From positions 1,488,776-1,552,775 of the forward strand of contig NC_015557.1 of assembly GCF_000213785.1 (NCBI RefSeq): 64,000 nt of DNA, written 5' to 3'. Position 1 is the first letter of the stretch, and every line of letters starts with the position of its first letter. This DNA is from Hydrogenobaculum sp. 3684. GTDB lineage: Bacteria > Aquificota > Aquificia > Aquificales > Aquificaceae. A model generated the notes under the pieces. That model searched no databases. It worked only from the letters and a program-made list of their open reading frames with translations, and had not been told where the DNA came from. Below are positions 15,001 through 25,630 of the stretch, in pieces. Both the position numbers and the translations under genes were made by a program.

Positions 15001-16239
15001 TTATGATTTTTCCAAAGCTCTTTTTAACTCACCAAGAAGATACAAAGAACCAAAGACAAATACATCATCTTTTAGATTTAAAATATCTTTTGCGTCTTCT
15101 AAAGTATGGGTTTTAAAACCTATACTTTTTGCATAATTTAGCATATTATCTATATCTTCTGCTCTTTTGTAGTGAATGGGTACAAACGTAATCTCATCAA
15201 AGTAAGTTCTTAGTATATCTAACTCTTTTTGCCATTCTTTGTCTTTTAAACTTCCCATTACAAGCTTTATATCAAAATGTTCTTTTATATCTTTTATAAT
15301 CTTTACCAAAGCACTTACGTTGTGAGCTCCATCTATCATTATAAGGGGTTTTTCTCTTAAAATCTCCATACGCCCTTCCCAATAGGTTTTTTCTAACGCC
15401 CTTTTTATAAGCTCTTCTTTTGGTTTAAATAGAGTTTCTACCGTAGGTATACTAAGAAACGATGCCAATGCCAAAGCTCCGTTGTCTATTTGATGTTTGC
15501 CCCAAAGCCCAAGTTTTAGGCTTTTCATGTTAAAATCTAAAAAATTAAACTCTTCTATATAAGTGCTATGCTTATCTACATAACCTTTGTATTCAAAATC
15601 CTCCCCTGCTACAAAAAGCTTTGTGTTTTGCTCTTTTGCTTTTTCTGTTGCCATTGGGTATAGTGGGTATCTATTGTTTCCTATTAGGAGTGCTTTTGTG
15701 CCGTTTGCTATTTCAAGCTTTTCTAAAGCTATTTTATCTACGGTGTTGCCAAGCCATTTCATATGGTCTTTTCCTATGTTTGTTAAAACCCCAATAAAAG
15801 GTGAAGAGGCTCTGGTGCCGTCCCATCTTCCGCCCATTCCTACTTCCCATACTACTATATCTACATTTTTGTCTTTAAAGTATAAAAGCCCTATCAGAGT
15901 TATAGCTTCAAAGTAAGTTAGCTCAAATTTTTCAAATACAGGTTTTAGGCTTTTGACATAGTATTCTAACTCTTCATCTTTTATATGAATGTTGTTTACT
16001 CTTAATCTTTCGTTTTCTCTAACAAGATGAGGAGATACAAACCATCCGGTGTTAAGGCCATGCTCTATCAGAAGATAATTTAAAAAAGCGCAGGTAGAGC
16101 CTTTGCCGTTGGTACCGCCCACTATTACAGATTTATAGTGTTTTTCTGGGTTTCCTACATAGTCTCTTGCTTTTAGTATTCTATCTAAAGTGGGGTTTAT
16201 CTTGTAGTCTTTGCCCTCATAAAGGTCCCAGAGTTTCAT
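15001..16239 (-). CDS. folC: Folylpolyglutamate synthase / dihydrofolate synthase
   Basis: FolC adds glutamate to dihydropteroate and further glutamates to folates, using ATP. The 412-residue protein is a Mur-ligase relative with the P-loop GTNGKGST at residues 42-49, SPHLVRENERLRVNN near 69-83, and WEVGMGGRWDGT, where FolC binds metal and substrate. GILTNIGKDHMKWLGNT-type and MIDGAHN motifs follow. It overlaps the preceding tRNA nucleotidyltransferase by 4 bp. Its stop lies 1 bp from the convergent hepT stop. Confidence 0.95.
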   Translation of the reverse strand: MKLWDLYEGKDYKINPTLDRILKARDYVGNPEKHYKSVIVGGTNGKGSTCAFLNYLLIEHGLNTGWFVSPHLVRENERLRVNNIHIKDEELEYYVKSLKPVFEKFELTYFEAITLIGLLYFKDKNVDIVVWEVGMGGRWDGTRASSPFIGVLTNIGKDHMKWLGNTVDKIALEKLEIANGTKALLIGNNRYPLYPMATEKAKEQNTKLFVAGEDFEYKGYVDKHSTYIEEFNFLDFNMKSLKLGLWGKHQIDNGALALASFLSIPTVETLFKPKEELIKRALEKTYWEGRMEILREKPLIMIDGAHNVSALVKIIKDIKEHFDIKLVMGSLKDKEWQKELDILRTYFDEITFVPIHYKRAEDIDNMLNYAKSIGFKTHTLEDAKDILNLKDDVFVFGSLYLLGELKRALEKS

Positions 16240-17825
16240 ATATTTATATGTTCACCTTCTTTTTTAAGCCATTCTATTGCTTCTTCTTTTGTCTTTATTG
16301 CACCTTCGTATTGAAGGTCTAATAGTTTATTTTTTAAAAGCCCAACGGTAGGCCCCTCTGGTATATTTAGTATATTCATTATATCTTTTCCACTAAGAAG
16401 TGGTTCTATAGGCTTTGGTACATTTTTTAATTTAAATTCTATTATATTTTTTATGGTTTTTTCTAAAGCTTTCATAGTGGGCTCATCGTCTTTAGATCCC
16501 AAGGCATCTGCTATAGTTAGTATCATAAGAGGGTATATATCATCTTCTACTTCTCTTAAGAGCTTTCCATAGGCTCTTGGTGTGAGATGCTCCAAAGATT
16601 CCCTTAGATAAAATATCCTAAGGTGCATTCTTACCATTTTTTGTAAAAACCTTGAAAGATCTTCTCCAAAGGTAAGCTCATTAGATATTTTTGCCGTTAG
16701 TTCTTCTCCTACTTTGTCATGCTCGTAAAAGGTGATGTTACCTTTTTCATCTATTTTCATGGTGTGAGGCTTTCCTATGTCGTGTAGTAAAGCGCTTAGT
16801 TTTATAGCCTCTTTTGTGCCAAAATCCCCTAAAAATTGATAGGCTGGTATTTGGCTTTTTATAAAATTTAAAAGCTCTTTATCAAAGTTTACATCCTCAT
16901 TTTCAAGGATTTTATCCGCATACTCATAGACTTTTAACGTATGTTTATCAAGGGGGTATATGTGATGATGCCCTTGATTTGAAACTTTTTTTATATCCTC
17001 TAAATATGGTATTATGCTGTAAATGGCATTTGTCTCAAAAAGAAGCTCCATTCCCTTGTAGGATTTTTTTAATTTTAAAAGCTTAAAAAACTCTACTGCT
17101 ATCCTTTCTTTTGCACTGGTTTTTAGAAGTGTATGGTTTTCTTTTAAGAAATTTATAAAACCCTCTTCTAACTCAAAATCAAGCTCGTTTGCTATCCTTA
17201 CTCCCCTTAAAAGCCTTATAGGGTCTTTTTTGAGATTTTCATAAGATATTGCTCTTACAAGTCCATTTTCTAAGTCTTTTATACCACCGGTTGGATCAAA
17301 AAGAATCGTTTGCTGAGCTCCCACAGATAGCACATCATCTAAGTTTACAGCTATTGCGTTGCAGGTAAAATCCCTATCTTTTAAATCCTTTTCAAGGATC
17401 TTTTCCCACTCTTCAGGGCTTGGTCTTAGACCAAAAAAACTTTTTAATCCACCACTTTCTAATATTGCTATATCAAATCTATATTTGAAACTTCCTTCGT
17501 TAAATACTATAGTGGCTATTTTGTTTCTTTTTATCCAAGGTTCTTTTTTCTCAAACTCAAATACATCGGCTTTTATGTTGTATGTTTGGAAAAGAAGTTC
17601 TTTAAAACGGTTTGCAACAGTTATTGGTTCTTGAGTGGTTATAATATCTATATCTACACTTTTGTCTATTGGTTTTCCTATTATTCTATCTCTTACGTAT
17701 CCTCCCACCAAGAAAGCGTAGTGGTCTCTATCAAGGCATTTTGCTAAAAGGTCAAAGTGAGTTAGGTAAAAATTTAATCCGTGGGCGGTATGTTTTTTGC
17801 CAAAAATTTCTATTATATCACTCAT
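16236..17825 (-). CDS. tRNA nucleotidyltransferase (CC- or CCA-adding) with HD domain
   Basis: This 529-residue class II nucleotidyltransferase carries GGYVRDRIIG and the catalytic DxD pair in SVDIDIIT, then RDFTCNAIAVNL and the RLLRGVRIANELDFEL neck motif. After the tRNA-binding region comes an HD phosphohydrolase domain with ALLHDIGKPHT. It repairs or builds the 3' CCA of tRNAs; the tRNA-Lys at 1275-1347 lacks an encoded CCA. In Aquifex the work is split between a CC-adding and an A-adding enzyme. Size and the single HD domain resemble the CC-adding one, but I cannot decide from sequence alone. It overlaps pgsA by 8 bp and folC by 4 bp. Confidence 0.85.
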   Translation of the reverse strand: MSDIIEIFGKKHTAHGLNFYLTHFDLLAKCLDRDHYAFLVGGYVRDRIIGKPIDKSVDIDIITTQEPITVANRFKELLFQTYNIKADVFEFEKKEPWIKRNKIATIVFNEGSFKYRFDIAILESGGLKSFFGLRPSPEEWEKILEKDLKDRDFTCNAIAVNLDDVLSVGAQQTILFDPTGGIKDLENGLVRAISYENLKKDPIRLLRGVRIANELDFELEEGFINFLKENHTLLKTSAKERIAVEFFKLLKLKKSYKGMELLFETNAIYSIIPYLEDIKKVSNQGHHHIYPLDKHTLKVYEYADKILENEDVNFDKELLNFIKSQIPAYQFLGDFGTKEAIKLSALLHDIGKPHTMKIDEKGNITFYEHDKVGEELTAKISNELTFGEDLSRFLQKMVRMHLRIFYLRESLEHLTPRAYGKLLREVEDDIYPLMILTIADALGSKDDEPTMKALEKTIKNIIEFKLKNVPKPIEPLLSGKDIMNILNIPEGPTVGLLKNKLLDLQYEGAIKTKEEAIEWLKKEGEHINI

Positions 17826-18303
17826 AAAACCATCTTTTTAAATAACCATACAAAGAAATATATGCAAAAATAAGGCTTATATCGAAAAGCATATTACCAA
17901 ATTTTACCTCACCAAGAAGTATTACAATGATACTAAACATCTCAAAAAACGCCTTTATTTTTCCACTTAAAATAGCCCCTTTGTCTTTATTCTTTGCTAT
18001 GCTTCTTAGAAAAGACACTGTTAGTTCTCTTATCATCAAAAACGTAGCTGCATAGGGGTTTAACATATGTTTGTATAAAAGCCCCATAACCGCTGTTAAA
18101 ACTAAGATTTTATCTGCAAAAGGGTCATACACTTTTCCAAACTCTGTGATAGCGTTGTTGTTTCTTGCAATAGAGCCATCAAACCAATCCGATATTGCTC
18201 CTATACTAAATGTTATAAGAGCTATAAAGTAGTGAGAAGATATTATAAAGCAAAAGGCCACTATGCCACAAAATATTCTAAGAGTAGTTATAAAATTTGC
18301 CAT
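17818..18303 (-). CDS. pgsA: CDP-alcohol phosphatidyltransferase, PgsA type
   Basis: The 161-residue membrane protein makes phosphatidylglycerol phosphate from CDP-diacylglycerol and glycerol 3-phosphate. The CDP-alcohol signature DGx2ARx8Gx3Dx3D is fully present (DGSIAR, then GKVYDPFAD) near residues 44-66. About four to five hydrophobic helices surround it. It is shorter than E. coli PgsA (182), and other CDP-alcohol transferases are conceivable. It is the first gene of pgsA-nucleotidyltransferase-folC and is divergent from purF, with 34 bp between start codons. Confidence 0.88.
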   Translation of the reverse strand: MANFITTLRIFCGIVAFCFIISSHYFIALITFSIGAISDWFDGSIARNNNAITEFGKVYDPFADKILVLTAVMGLLYKHMLNPYAATFLMIRELTVSFLRSIAKNKDKGAILSGKIKAFFEMFSIIVILLGEVKFGNMLFDISLIFAYISLYGYLKRWFYE

Positions 18304-18324
18304 AACTTTTTAACAAAAATCATT

Positions 18325-18330
18325 TATATT
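18325..18330 (+). promoter_or_regulatory. -10 box for purF, leaderless
   Basis: TATATT ends 7 nt before the purF ATG at 18338, and no Shine-Dalgarno is present. An overlapping TATAAT at 18330-18335 is too close to the ATG to start this message. Confidence 0.45.
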
Positions 18331-18337
18331 ATAATTG

Positions 18338-19732
18338 ATGTGCGGTGTTTTTGGCGTTTATTTGAACGAAGAGGAAACTTTAGATTTCCCAAAGGCAGCA
18401 ACGTTTGCTTACTTTGGTATATACGCTCTGCAGCATAGAGGCCAAGAGAGCGCTGGTATATGCTCTTATTATGAGGATGATATTAAAAGAGTTGCTAACA
18501 AAGGCCTTGTGCTGGAGGCCATTTCCAAAGAAGAGTTAAAAAATTTAAAAGGTAAGGTAGCTATATCTCACGTTAGATATTCTACTACTGGTGGTGATTC
18601 TGCTCAAAATATTCAACCTATAGTTAGAGAAAGTAAAAGGTTTGGAAAAGTGGCTGTGGTTCATAACGGAAACCTTACAAACTATAACTTTCTAAGAAGG
18701 CTTCTTGTTGCAAACGAAGTGGAGTTAAAATGCTCTTCTGATACAGAGGTGTTTTTAGGGCTTTTAGATGTAGTAGAAAAAGATGCATCTATAAGTGCTC
18801 ATATGTTGGATGAAGAGCTTATACCCTATCTTGTTAGTGTTTTAAAGCTTGTGGAGGGAGCTTATAGTATACTTATGATAATAAACGGTAAGCTTATAGC
18901 CGCTAGGGATCCTCTTGGTTTTAGGCCACTTTTGATGGGAAGACGTCAAGACGCTATCGTATTTGCCTCTGAGACCTGTGCTTTTGATATTATAGAAGCG
19001 GATTATTGGCGTGAGATAAAGCCTGGGGAAATCACTATAGTAGATGAAAACGGTATAAGAACTTACTTTTTTGCTAAAAGCCCAAAACCAAAGAAATGCA
19101 TCTTTGAGCATGTATATTTTGCAAGACCTGATAGCTTTATATTTTCTGAATACTCTTACAACGTTAGAAAGAAAATGGGTATGGAACTTGCTAAAGAGGA
19201 CGATATATTTCCAGATATAGTGATTCCAGTACCGGATTCTGGTATGCCAGCAGCCATAGGATATAGCCAGTACAAGAATATTCCCTACGAAATGGGACTT
19301 GTTAGAAATCACTATATAGGAAGGACGTTTATAGCTCCTACTCAAGATATTAGAAATCTAAGCGTTTTGATGAAGTTAAATCCAAACAAAGGTATTATAA
19401 AGGATAAAAGCATAGTGGTGATAGATGATTCTATTGTAAGAGGGACTACCTCAAAGCGTATAGTAAACCTTTTAAAAGAAGCCGGAGCCAAAGAAGTACA
19501 TATGAGGATAGCTTCTCCACCGGTTATAGGGCCTTGTTATTACGGTATAGACACGCCCACAAAAGAAGAGCTTATGGCAAGCCATATGTCTGTGGAAGAT
19601 ATAAGAAGGTTTATAGGAGCCGATTCTTTAAAATATTTATCCTTAGAAGGGCTTATGAGGTCTGTTCAAGAACCAGATTCTTTTTGTGATGCTTGCTTTA
19701 CAGACAACTATCCTGTAGAGTTAAAGCTATGA
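18338..19732 (+). CDS. purF: Amidophosphoribosyltransferase, Fe-S type
   Basis: PurF catalyses the committed step of purine synthesis, joining the amide nitrogen of glutamine to PRPP. The ATG at 18338 is chosen over an in-frame TTG three bases earlier because Cys2 of MCGVFG must become the N-terminal nucleophile after Met removal. The PRPP motif is VVIDDSIVRGTTS. The four cysteines that bind the structural [4Fe-4S] in the B. subtilis-type enzyme are all recognisable: KKCIFEH, GPCYYGID and the C-terminal CDAC. The first 11 residues are followed directly by the mature enzyme, so any propeptide is absent. It overlaps the next gene by 4 bp. Confidence 0.96.
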   Translation: MCGVFGVYLNEEETLDFPKAATFAYFGIYALQHRGQESAGICSYYEDDIKRVANKGLVLEAISKEELKNLKGKVAISHVRYSTTGGDSAQNIQPIVRESKRFGKVAVVHNGNLTNYNFLRRLLVANEVELKCSSDTEVFLGLLDVVEKDASISAHMLDEELIPYLVSVLKLVEGAYSILMIINGKLIAARDPLGFRPLLMGRRQDAIVFASETCAFDIIEADYWREIKPGEITIVDENGIRTYFFAKSPKPKKCIFEHVYFARPDSFIFSEYSYNVRKKMGMELAKEDDIFPDIVIPVPDSGMPAAIGYSQYKNIPYEMGLVRNHYIGRTFIAPTQDIRNLSVLMKLNPNKGIIKDKSIVVIDDSIVRGTTSKRIVNLLKEAGAKEVHMRIASPPVIGPCYYGIDTPTKEELMASHMSVEDIRRFIGADSLKYLSLEGLMRSVQEPDSFCDACFTDNYPVELKL

Positions 19733-19947
19733 ACGAATTTGCAAAACTCCTAATAATATTTGGTTTTATACTCATTGGTTTAGGGCTTTTGATAATTATA
19801 TTTGGAAAATTAAACATCCCATTAGGAAGGCTTCCGGGGGATATTGTTTATAAAAATGGAAACTTTGTGTTTTACTTTCCTTTGGTGAGTTCTATAATTT
19901 TAAGTATTTTACTAACAATATTGCTAAATATTCTTTTTAGAAGATAA
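19729..19947 (+). CDS. DUF2905 small membrane protein
   Basis: The 72-residue protein starts at an ATG overlapping the purF stop (ATGA). It has two hydrophobic helices (about 5-27 and 48-70) joined by the polar hairpin GRLPGDIVYKNGNFVFYFP, the hallmark of DUF2905. It is probably an inner-membrane protein. Function is unknown, and its pairing with purF seems incidental. Confidence 0.85.
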   Translation: MNEFAKLLIIFGFILIGLGLLIIIFGKLNIPLGRLPGDIVYKNGNFVFYFPLVSSIILSILLTILLNILFRR

Positions 19948-19956
19948 AATATGATT

Positions 19957-19965
19957 TGTTATAAT
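19957..19965 (+). promoter_or_regulatory. Extended -10 for the DUF354 gene, leaderless
   Basis: TGT-TATAAT ends 7 nt before the ATG at 19973 and has no Shine-Dalgarno. It lies in the 25-bp gap after the DUF2905 gene, so the DUF354-asnB pair can be transcribed separately from purF. Confidence 0.6.
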
Positions 19966-19972
19966 ATGTTGA

Positions 19973-21049
19973 ATGATATGGTTTGATATAGTAACTCCTA
20001 AAGCGGCTCTTTTTTTTAGTCCCATCATAAGAAAATTTGATAGCCAAGGGGAGCGTGTTTTAATTACCACCAGAAAATCAGAAGGCTATGAGGAGATTGT
20101 AGAGCTCCTTGATATGCTTAATATCCCTTACGAAGTTGTAGGGGGATTTGGGGGCGGTACTCTAAACGGTAAGCTTCATGCGAGCATAGAAAGAATGTAT
20201 CAGATGACAAAACTTCTTGATAAGTACAATCCAGATATTATGGTAAGCATATGCTCTGTAGATGCCAACAGAGTGGCTTACGGGCTTGGTATACCTATAG
20301 TAAATTTTTACGATATACCTTTGTCTGATTATAAGCATGATTTTAAAAAAGCCCTGCCTCAGGCAAGGCTTACGCTTCCTCTTTCTACTGTGGCCCTAAA
20401 GCCTTTCGTGGTGCCAGATGAGATATTTTATAGGTTTGCTTTGGAAAAAGATCAGGTTTATACATACGATTTCATAGATCCTTTGATATGGCTTTATGAT
20501 TTTAAACCAGATATAAACTATGTAAAGGATGTAATGAAGATACCTTTAGATAAACCCATTATAGTGGTAAGAGAAGAGGAGTTTAAAGCCTCTTATGTGA
20601 TGAAAAAATACAGCCTTTTGTATGATGGGCTTTTAGAACTAAAAGATAAAATAGATGCAACGTTTGTAATAATACCAAGGTACGAGGCAGAGCCCTTAAA
20701 AGAGCTTTTTGATTTTGCCATCATATTAGAAAAAAAATACAAGATACAGCATCTTCTTGCATACGCATCTTTGTTTATCGGAGGAGGCGGTACCATAAAC
20801 CTTGAAGCCACTTACTTTGGCACACCTGTTATATCCACAAGAAGCTTTATAAGTCATTACGATAAGTATGTGGTGGATGTGGGGCTTATGAAATGGGTAA
20901 ACGACAAAGACTCTTTGGTAAATACCGCTTTAAAGCTTATAGGAAAACGCTTCGATGAGCTTGCTCAAAACGTTTGGGGTTCTATGAAGGTGGATTTAGA
21001 TTTTCTAACAGATACTATTTTAAAAGCCAAAGACCTAAAAAGATATTGA
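19973..21049 (+). CDS. DUF354 family protein (GT-B-like fold)
   Basis: The 358-residue protein starts MIWFDIVTPKAALFF and contains the C-terminal block LFIGGGGTINLEATYFGTPVIS, typical of DUF354 and of nucleotide-sugar binding in GT-B glycosyltransferases and UDP-GlcNAc 2-epimerases. It has no signal peptide or membrane helix. DUF354 genes often lie in archaeal and bacterial surface-polysaccharide clusters, and its neighbour asnB is also common there. The asnB start is 1 nt after its stop. The function is predicted only broadly as sugar transfer or modification. Confidence 0.8.
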   Translation: MIWFDIVTPKAALFFSPIIRKFDSQGERVLITTRKSEGYEEIVELLDMLNIPYEVVGGFGGGTLNGKLHASIERMYQMTKLLDKYNPDIMVSICSVDANRVAYGLGIPIVNFYDIPLSDYKHDFKKALPQARLTLPLSTVALKPFVVPDEIFYRFALEKDQVYTYDFIDPLIWLYDFKPDINYVKDVMKIPLDKPIIVVREEEFKASYVMKKYSLLYDGLLELKDKIDATFVIIPRYEAEPLKELFDFAIILEKKYKIQHLLAYASLFIGGGGTINLEATYFGTPVISTRSFISHYDKYVVDVGLMKWVNDKDSLVNTALKLIGKRFDELAQNVWGSMKVDLDFLTDTILKAKDLKRY

Positions 21050-21050
21050 T

Positions 21051-22901
21051 ATGTGTGGTATATTGGGACTTTTTGGAAATCCAGCATCTATAGATACAAA
21101 TCTTTTTAAAAAAGCTTTAGATAAAATAGCTCATAGAGGACCAGATGCTTACGGTATTTATCAAAATGAAGATATAGTATTTGGCCATAGAAGACTTTCT
21201 ATCATAGATTTATCTCCTTTGGGCAATCAGCCTATGGTGGATGAAGAAACAAGCAATGTTATCGTTTTTAACGGAGAGATCTATAATTTTAAATCCATAA
21301 GGGATTTTTTAATATCAAAAGGAATAAACTTTAACTCATCTTCGGACACCGAAGTACTTTTAAAAGCTTATAGATATTTTGGTGTAGAGGTCCTTAGCAA
21401 GCTAAGAGGTATGTTTTCTTTTTGTATATACGATGCAGATAAAAAATCTCTTTTTTTTGCAAGGGATAGGTTTGGTAAAAAACCCTTTTATTATGCTTTT
21501 ATAAAAGATAATTTTTTATTTTCATCGGAGATAAAAGCACTGCTTGAGTTTTTTGACAAAACGCCACTTCCAGATAAAGGTTCTATGGCAGATTATTTTA
21601 GATATTTGGCCCCTTCTTATGGAAAGACTATGTATGAGGGTATATATAAGCTTCCTCCTTCTTGTTTTGGGATTTTAGATAAAAATGGGTTTAGTGTAAA
21701 AGAGTATTACAATCCCCTTGATTATCTTTCTAAAAGCTATCAAAACGAAGATCAAATACTAAAAGACATAGAAAATAAGCTTATAGAATCTATTGAGCTT
21801 AGGCTTGTGGGAGATGTGGAAGTGGCATCGCTTCTTTCTGGAGGTCTTGATTCTTCTTTTGTAAGCGCTTTGTATTCAAAGATTGCCAAAGAAACATTTG
21901 GCAAAAATATAAACACATTTTCTATAGGGTACAGCGAGTATGAGCACTACAGCGAGCTTGATTGGGCTTTGAAAGTTTCAAAGTTTATTGGATCAAGCCA
22001 TCATCCTATCAGCATAAACTCAAAGGATTTTATAGAGAAAATAGATGAGGTGGTTTATTTTTTAGATGAGCCTATAAACGATCCTGCCACTTTGCCCACA
22101 TACGTTATATCTTCTTACATCAAACAAAACGGTATAAAAGTTGCCCTTTCTGGAGAGGGTTCTGATGAGCTATTTTTTGGATACGATCTTTATTATAAGT
22201 ATCTAAACTATGAAGATATCTCTAAAATCCTAAAAAAACCTCATAAAGAACTTATATTAGAATCACTTTCAGACAAGAATTCTAAAGCATCGGAGCTTTT
22301 AAAAAGAGCTTTAAAAGATGAGATTATCTTTAGGACTATAGGGGAGTGTTTTACAAACGATGAGCTTAAAAGGTTTTTAAGATTTTCTTATGAGAGTGAT
22401 AATATTGAGCTATTTTCAAAAAGATTTGAGCCTTTTTCTCATCATCATATATCTATATGGTATTACTTTGTAGATATGTATATGTGGATAGGGGAAGTGC
22501 TTATGATGAAAGTGGATAAAATGGCTATGGCTCATTCTGTAGAACTAAGAGTACCTATGCTTGATCATGAACTTCATCAGCTTGTGTTAAATGTAGACCC
22601 ATCTCTTCGTATATCAAACCAAAACAAGCACCTTCTTAAGAAAATAGCTATAAAATATCTACCAGAAGAGATAGTGTATAGAAGGAAAAAAGGATTTTCT
22701 TACCCATTTATAGAATGGTTTTACAAAGAAAAGAAAAACTTTTTGGAAGATTGGCTTAAGATAAACAAAGAACATGGATTTTTTGACGAAGGGTTTTTGA
22801 GATTTTTATATGAAAATGGTAATTCAAAAGCTTACAAACACCACGTCTGGGCGGTGGAGATATTTAATAGATGGTTCAAAAAAACTTATCTATCCAATTG
22901 A
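21051..22901 (+). CDS. asnB: Asparagine synthase (glutamine-hydrolysing)
   Basis: AsnB makes asparagine from aspartate, ATP and glutamine. The 616-residue protein has an N-terminal class II glutaminase domain with Cys2 (MCGILGLFG) and RGPDAYG. The synthetase domain carries the pyrophosphate loop SGGLDSS near residues 264-270 and ALSGEGSDELFFGYD. The C-terminal VDKMAMAHSVELRVPMLDHE segment is also family-typical. Many such proteins in polysaccharide loci amidate sugars, and the adjacent DUF354 gene leaves that open. Its last 12 bp overlap the end of cutA on the other strand. Confidence 0.93.
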   Translation: MCGILGLFGNPASIDTNLFKKALDKIAHRGPDAYGIYQNEDIVFGHRRLSIIDLSPLGNQPMVDEETSNVIVFNGEIYNFKSIRDFLISKGINFNSSSDTEVLLKAYRYFGVEVLSKLRGMFSFCIYDADKKSLFFARDRFGKKPFYYAFIKDNFLFSSEIKALLEFFDKTPLPDKGSMADYFRYLAPSYGKTMYEGIYKLPPSCFGILDKNGFSVKEYYNPLDYLSKSYQNEDQILKDIENKLIESIELRLVGDVEVASLLSGGLDSSFVSALYSKIAKETFGKNINTFSIGYSEYEHYSELDWALKVSKFIGSSHHPISINSKDFIEKIDEVVYFLDEPINDPATLPTYVISSYIKQNGIKVALSGEGSDELFFGYDLYYKYLNYEDISKILKKPHKELILESLSDKNSKASELLKRALKDEIIFRTIGECFTNDELKRFLRFSYESDNIELFSKRFEPFSHHHISIWYYFVDMYMWIGEVLMMKVDKMAMAHSVELRVPMLDHELHQLVLNVDPSLRISNQNKHLLKKIAIKYLPEEIVYRRKKGFSYPFIEWFYKEKKNFLEDWLKINKEHGFFDEGFLRFLYENGNSKAYKHHVWAVEIFNRWFKKTYLSN

Positions 22902-23207
22902 GTCTTCTATCCATTTTAGGTAAGACTCTATACCAGATTCTATGTTAAGTGATATAATCTCTGGTACTGTGTATGGGTGAATAGCTTTTACCTTTTCTAT
23001 CAAAAGTACAATCTTTTCTTTTAGGGTTTTTACAATAAGAAGAGATTCTTCTGAGGTTTCGATCTCTCCTTTCCACCAGTATATAGATTCTGCACCGCTT
23101 ATTATGTTAACGCAAGCCCCAAGCTTTTCTTGCACTATAAACTTAGCAATATCCTTTGCTTTATCTTTTGGTGTTGTGATTAAAACTATTGCATAGTTTG
23201 ATACCAT
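22890..23207 (-). CDS. cutA: CutA1 divalent-cation tolerance protein
   Basis: The 105-residue protein has the CutA1 pattern: VLITTPKDKAKDIAKFIVQEKLGACVNI, then IYWWKGEIETSEE and HPYTVPEIISL. CutA1 is a very stable trimer associated with copper tolerance, although its biochemical role is uncertain. The start is an ATG with a TATAAT ending 7 nt upstream and no Shine-Dalgarno. Only 15 bp separate it from the divergent gene at 23223. It is convergent with, and slightly overlaps, asnB. Confidence 0.93.
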   Translation of the reverse strand: MVSNYAIVLITTPKDKAKDIAKFIVQEKLGACVNIISGAESIYWWKGEIETSEESLLIVKTLKEKIVLLIEKVKAIHPYTVPEIISLNIESGIESYLKWIEDSIG

Positions 23208-23210
23208 AGT

Positions 23211-23220
23211 TAATATTATA
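23211..23220. promoter_or_regulatory. Overlapping divergent -10 boxes, cutA (-) and the gene at 23223 (+)
   Basis: The 15-bp gap contains TAATATTATA. On the minus strand it gives TATAAT (23220-23215), 7 nt before the cutA ATG. On the plus strand it gives TAATAT (23211-23216), 6 nt before the ATG at 23223. Both mRNAs would be leaderless, and their promoters must exclude each other. Confidence 0.5.
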
Positions 23221-23222
23221 GC

Positions 23223-23665
23223 ATGGGAATTTTTGCAGAAGACTTAATAAACTTTGGCAACCTAATGGAAGCTACCATAGATTTCCCGATAAATCAAAAA
23301 GAGTTAGAAAATATATTGGGAGTCTCGGTTTATTTAGAGCCACATGTAATGGATGTAGTGGTAAAAAAGAAGTTTTTGGCTTTTAGTAAAGATTATAAAA
23401 TAAGGTTAAAAGAAGGGGAATATTTTATAAACGATAGAAAAGCTGGTAAAAGGGCTATTGGGTTTGATATGCTTTTAGAAAAAGATATAGAGCTTTTACC
23501 AAACGCTTTTGAGGTGATAGATGGAAAGCCTTATATAAACTTTTGGCCTTATATAAAGGCATCTGAGCTTTATGCCAAGGTGCCAAATCAGTTTAAAGAG
23601 CGTGTTATAATAAAGGACTACGAGATTAAAAGTGGAAATCTTGTGTTGAAGTTGGGAGTTCAGAA

Positions 23666-23669
<4 letters not shown>
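23223..23669 (+). CDS. Conserved-looking protein of unknown function upstream of queH
   Basis: I do not recognise this 148-residue protein. It has no signal peptide, membrane helix or cysteine pair. It alternates short hydrophobic and charged stretches (YLEPHVMDVVVKKKFLAF, then YKIRLKEGEYFINDRKAGK) that suggest a beta-rich cytoplasmic fold. The start is probably leaderless (a TAATAT box 6 nt upstream). Its stop overlaps the queH start by 4 bp, so the two are likely co-translated. Nothing in the sequence decides a function. Confidence 0.75.
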
Positions 23670-25628
<1,959 letters not shown>

Positions 25629-25630
25629 AT

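Noticed and set aside
18330..18335. Perfect TATAAT before purF
   Set aside because: It ends 2 nt before the ATG, so transcription would start inside the gene; TATATT at 18325-18330 has the right spacing.
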